A DNA stretch of 64,000 nt from DASZMX01 sp035551475. GTDB lineage: Bacteria; Verrucomicrobiota; Verrucomicrobiia; Limisphaerales; Palsa-1400. The position numbers and the translations under genes are program-made. The notes beneath the pieces are model-generated. The model was given only the letters and a program-made list of their open reading frames with translations, was not told the origin of the DNA and ran no database searches. Below are positions 60,758-64,000 of the stretch, piece by piece; the first letter of the stretch is position 1; every line of letters starts with the position of its first letter. The stretch spans positions 50,728-114,727 of the forward strand of contig DASZMX010000091.1 of NCBI GenBank assembly GCA_035551475.1. Direction: 5' to 3'.

Positions 60758-63700
60758 TCAGCGATGTTTCAAGCGGTAGAAGCGAGCAGGACTGTTCGTG
60801 GCGTCGGGATCGCACACGCTCACCACACCATTACTGAGGATGGGCAGGTTGGTGAGCGTCGTCCACTCGATCAGGTTGCTGCTCGCTTCAAAGGCAAATC
60901 CGGCCGGGCCGGCAAAAGGATCCGCAAGTCCATCCGGCGTTTGGGCCGGGAAACTTACCACGCCGCCCGCCTGCACGACGGGCGCGCCGAGGAGCATCGG
61001 CGCGGGCGCGACAAAGAAATTCACCTGATCCAGCCACCCGGCGTCGGCCCCGTCAGACACCTCGTTGTCCTTGGAGTAAACCCAGCGGAGTTGATGCACT
61101 CCTGCTCCAATGGCAATCGAGGCTTGCGTCCAGTCCACTTCGCCGGAGATGGACAGCACGTTTGTGCCGTTGTCAAAGAATTCCAAAAGATCGAAATATT
61201 GTTCCGACGAGACTTTCCACCAGAATTGCAGCAACCCGGGCCCATTCACGCTCGTCTGTAGCGTCGATTGCCCGCCATCCGGAATCGGTCCGCTTTGCGC
61301 CGCGAATTGTCCATCATGCGTGACAAACGGCTCTGAGAACCAGGGCTGGTTGCCCGAACTCGTCCAGCTTAGGTTCGGACCATCCAGCGCCTGCGCGAGC
61401 GAGAGTGTATAAGGCAACGAGACGCGCGCGACCCGGCTGGCCACCGTGCCCAGCCGATTGGAAATCAACGCCTGATAATCCCCCACCACGTTTTCCGGCA
61501 CGTTCGTCAGAATCAAATCGGCATTGGTCGCACTGGGAATGGGAATGCCATTGTGCGTCCATTGAAACTGCAGTGGCTGCACCCCGACGCCGCGCGCATG
61601 GAGCCAAACGCCGCCGCCAGGCCCAATCATTTGATTGCCCGGCTGCACCGTGAGCCGCGGCGCGCCGTCACCCAGCAACGCGATGGCTTCACCCGCAAAA
61701 ACAGCCATTCCACCGGCGATGCTAAACGCATTCGTGATGGGAAAGGGAAACGATATGTGGCTGGCGGAATCGGTTAGGACTCGACCGTCGGACGTCAGCC
61801 CAATCACACTGCCGCGCGAAGCCGCCACCGCGACGAGGTTGGAAATCCCAGGCAGCGGATTGGGGGCAATCCCATCCCAGCCCACGACGGCGCCGTTGGC
61901 CAGCAACGCAACCGCTCCGCCGTTCAACGCCATGGCAATGACATTCGTTAATCCAGACGGCGCGGTGTTGAGCAGAGTTGCGCCGGACCATTCTACGACC
62001 GTGCCATTGGCCCGCAGCGCCAAGTGCTTGCTAAACTCAGTGGAAATGGCGACGACGTTCGTAAGATCGGCTGGGACGTTGGTGGCGAATTGACCGGAAA
62101 GCGCGACCATCCCATTGCTGTTCAAAACCGTTAGGCCGGAGTAAGAATCGCTGATCGCCACTATGTTGCTAGGACCAGCAATCGGTGTGGGCATGCCCAT
62201 GGCCCAGGTCACGACGAATCCATTCGAGCGCAGAGCGGCGTGAGGCGCCGAAACCGCGGCCACATCCGTCAAGAGCGGTGGCACATAGGGAGAAGTTCCC
62301 GCCACAGAGCCGTCAGCCTTCAGCACGATGGCGGACGACCCGAGCGACGCCGCCACCAGGTTCGTAAAATGCAGGAGAAACGCCTGGTTGGTGCTCGAAA
62401 TAGCGGGGTCATAGCCGGAGACGGCTTGCGCCACGAGCAGCAGCGTTTTTCCGCTGCTGACCTGACCGGCCGAATTGCTGGCGATCACATTGTAGTAGCC
62501 GCTTTGCGCCATCGTTAACGGCCCCAAACTCAGCGCGGCATTCGTCGCGCCGGGAAGATCGAGCCCATTGAATCGCCATTGGTAGGAAATTGGCGCAGAA
62601 CCGGTGGCGGCGGCGGACAAGGTCGTGAAACCGAACAGCGGCGCCAGTTGGTTGGTGGAAAGATTCGTCACGAAGCGAGGAAGTAATTCCTCCACCGATA
62701 GGACGACGGGCGGGCTAAACGCGGCCCCGCCCAGATTGGTCGCGAGCAACGTATAAGTTCCAGCCGCTCCGGCCTGCACATTTGTCAAAACCAGCGTGGG
62801 GCTGGTCGCGCCGGCAATGGGCGCGCCGTTGAATTCCCACTGGTAGAAGATGGGAGCCGTGCCTTGCGCGGTGAAGGTCACCCCGAAATTGCGGGCCGCC
62901 GGAACCTTGGCTTGCACCGCCGCGCCCGTAAAAGTGGGCGGCACGACGACAGCCAAGGCGGCGCCATCACTGAGAATGGAAACCGACGCGTTGCTCACTC
63001 GCACCGTATAGGTTGCCGCATTGGTCGTTTGCGCGTCACTTATCTGGAGCGTGGCGCTGTTGGCGCCCGAGATTTGAGCTGAATTGGTTAAAGGTTGAGC
63101 GTTCGCGTACCATTGATAGCTGATGGGCCCAGCGCCGCTCGTCGCCACCGAAAATACAGCATTGGATCCCAGCGCCACAATCTGGCTGCGCGGCTGTTGC
63201 GCGATATAGAGCGGACTTCCCTTGGATACTAACGCCAAGCTATAATAGTAACCCGCCGCAATGGCTCTCACTTCGGTGAGCCCGGCTGGCACAGCGGTTT
63301 GCCCGTAATTGACGCCCGCTTGCGCGGCGCCCCACGCCACCACCGACCCGTCGGAACGCAAAGCCAGACTATGCGCTGTTCCCCCCGCCACTGCGACAAC
63401 GTCGGTGAGGTCCGAGGGAACATCGGTTTGGCCATAAGCGTTTTGGCCCCACGCCACCACCGTTCCATCTCCTTTCACCGCCAAGCTATGATTGGCCCCG
63501 GCGCCGATCGCCACCACGTCGGCAAGGCCTGCTGGGACATTGGTTTGACCGTAGGAGTTCAAGCCCCATGCGACAACCGTGCCATCGATCTTTAGCGCCA
63601 GAACGTGTTGCTGCCCTTCGGCGATGGCCACGACATTGGATAACCCGCGCGGAACATTTGTCTCCAGGGAACTTCCCCACATCACAACTGTGCCGCCGGC

Positions 63701-64000
63701 CTTCAAGGCCACGCTGCTATGCCAGCCGCCTCCGATCGCCACCACGTTTGATAATCCGGGCGGGACGTCAATTTGATGGTAAGTGTCATCGCCCCACGCC
63801 ACCACGTTGCCGTCCGACTTAAGGGCGAGACTATGCCTATCCCCCACGGCAATGGATTTGACTCGATCGAGATCGGGCGGCGGTGCATTAACATTCGCAA
63901 ATGGGAATGAGCCCCAGGCGGCTACCGAGCCATCGGCTTTCAAGGCCAGCGCGTGCCCCAATCCAGCGGCCAGCGCAGTCACGTCTGTTAGATTAGAGGG
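60758..64000 (-). CDS. Large RCC1-repeat / Ig-like secreted protein (N-terminus beyond window)
   Basis: At least 1080 residues; the frame runs open to base 64000, so the start lies outside. From the visible N-terminus: six or more RCC1-type repeats of about 40 residues (VVAWGxNxYGQT, then HSLALKxDGT), three Ig-like domains (YQWYxNAQPL; YQWEFNGAPI; YQWRFNGLDLP), a second RCC1 block with degenerate repeats (about 520-780), a fourth Ig domain, a beta-sandwich of Trp/Phe-rich character, and a C-terminal module (FEASSNLIEWTTL to FYRLKHR) shared with the B12-controlled protein. Surface adhesion or binding is likely; no enzyme motif. Confidence 0.85.
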   Translation of the reverse strand, partial: PSNLTDVTALAAGLGHALALKADGSVAAWGSFPFANVNAPPPDLDRVKSIAVGDRHSLALKSDGNVVAWGDDTYHQIDVPPGLSNVVAIGGGWHSSVALKAGGTVVMWGSSLETNVPRGLSNVVAIAEGQQHVLALKIDGTVVAWGLNSYGQTNVPAGLADVVAIGAGANHSLAVKGDGTVVAWGQNAYGQTDVPSDLTDVVAVAGGTAHSLALRSDGSVVAWGAAQAGVNYGQTAVPAGLTEVRAIAAGYYYSLALVSKGSPLYIAQQPRSQIVALGSNAVFSVATSGAGPISYQWYANAQPLTNSAQISGANSATLQISDAQTTNAATYTVRVSNASVSILSDGAALAVVVPPTFTGAAVQAKVPAARNFGVTFTAQGTAPIFYQWEFNGAPIAGATSPTLVLTNVQAGAAGTYTLLATNLGGAAFSPPVVLSVEELLPRFVTNLSTNQLAPLFGFTTLSAAATGSAPISYQWRFNGLDLPGATNAALSLGPLTMAQSGYYNVIASNSAGQVSSGKTLLLVAQAVSGYDPAISSTNQAFLLHFTNLVAASLGSSAIVLKADGSVAGTSPYVPPLLTDVAAVSAPHAALRSNGFVVTWAMGMPTPIAGPSNIVAISDSYSGLTVLNSNGMVALSGQFATNVPADLTNVVAISTEFSKHLALRANGTVVEWSGATLLNTAPSGLTNVIAMALNGGAVALLANGAVVGWDGIAPNPLPGISNLVAVAASRGSVIGLTSDGRVLTDSASHISFPFPITNAFSIAGGMAVFAGEAIALLGDGAPRLTVQPGNQMIGPGGGVWLHARGVGVQPLQFQWTHNGIPIPSATNADLILTNVPENVVGDYQALISNRLGTVASRVARVSLPYTLSLAQALDGPNLSWTSSGNQPWFSEPFVTHDGQFAAQSGPIPDGGQSTLQTSVNGPGLLQFWWKVSSEQYFDLLEFFDNGTNVLSISGEVDWTQASIAIGAGVHQLRWVYSKDNEVSDGADAGWLDQVNFFVAPAPMLLGAPVVQAGGVVSFPAQTPDGLADPFAGPAGFAFEASSNLIEWTTLTNLPILSNGVVSVCDPDATNSPARFYRLKHR
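63218..64000 (-). repeat. RCC1-like repeat block, N-terminal part of the large surface protein
   Basis: At least six in-frame units of about 120 bp. Each encodes HSLALKxDGTVVAWG followed by GQTxVPxGLxxVVAI. Variation is mainly in the loop between. The block continues beyond the window. Confidence 0.8.

Noticed and set aside
1..64000. tRNA, rRNA, tmRNA or phage genes
   Set aside because: No cloverleaf, rRNA block, integrase or phage structural gene was recognised by eye; a covariance search could still find a small RNA.

Overview
The window is a high-G+C stretch of a Gram-negative (LpxD, phospholipid acyltransferase family protein) chromosome. The best taxonomic guess is Verrucomicrobiota, probably the Limisphaerales/Pedosphaerales branch (old subdivision 3). 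The grounds are secreted proteins with RCC1/Ig repeats and a short C-terminal module ending near an F/Y-Y-R motif, pseudopilins of the H-X9-DG type, a planctomycete-type c-type cytochrome, an Ala/Pro-rich extension on Rho, and a phosphatase-RpiB-GlyA fusion. This assignment is inference from gene style, not from a marker-gene tree. The region is gene dense, with many 4-bp ATGA overlaps, and I saw no prophage, CRISPR array, tRNA or rRNA.

Layout. 0-2.2 kb: end of a hexuronate-type MFS transporter overlapping a GH43 beta-xylosidase. 2.2-3.8 kb: fused uroporphyrinogen-III methyltransferase/synthase (cobA-hemD). 3.8-11.7 kb, minus strand: a train reading phosphatase-RpiB-SHMT fusion, rho, a SAM methyltransferase and two ABC exporters. 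11.9-15.9 kb: ftsK, a lone transposase OrfA-like gene, a 35-codon ORF with a strong terminator, and a Tat-exported NIPSNAP protein. 15.9-20.0 kb: trpG/pabA, an FmdB zinc ribbon, moaA, a coiled-coil protein, a Lon-substrate-domain protein and a DUF1844 protein. 20.0-22.9 kb: a cobalamin riboswitch followed by a secreted lectin-like protein and an H-X9-DG pseudopilin. 23.1-26.6 kb: a translationally coupled signalling operon (PAS kinase, two single-domain receivers, receiver-kinase). 26.9-33.6 kb: glnD, a cysteine-desulfurase-like protein that lacks the PLP lysine, a c-type cytochrome, an alanine-glyoxylate-type aminotransferase and lpxD. 33.6-41.4 kb: desaturase, two MscS channels, asd, a canonical cysteine desulfurase, a conserved unknown and lysA. 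41.5-48.5 kb: a repeat-rich coiled-coil protein, squalene/phytoene synthase, argH, msrQ, msrP and a sugar epimerase. 48.5-52.6 kb: a pseudopilin, ychF, obg, rpmA and rplU. 52.8-55.5 kb: the nrdR-unknown-HIT-ruvA-acyltransferase operon. 55.6-64.0 kb: a membrane-bound spermidine-synthase-like protein, trpS, pyrD, tatD and a very large RCC1/Ig surface protein cut by the window end.

Most genes are housekeeping. The parts that stand out are: the B12-riboswitch-controlled secreted protein plus pseudopilin (no transporter in sight); the three-enzyme fusion LMW-phosphatase/RpiB/SHMT; the desulfurase paralogue whose Schiff-base lysine is arginine; the 42-43-residue repeat protein sitting 2 nt behind a squalene-synthase-family gene; and several compact palindromic or hairpin leaders. 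asd and lysA (lysine branch), trpG, argH, glnD and the SHMT give a nitrogen/amino-acid flavour, and msrPQ plus moaA tie in molybdenum cofactor, but these genes are scattered and do not form one pathway cluster.
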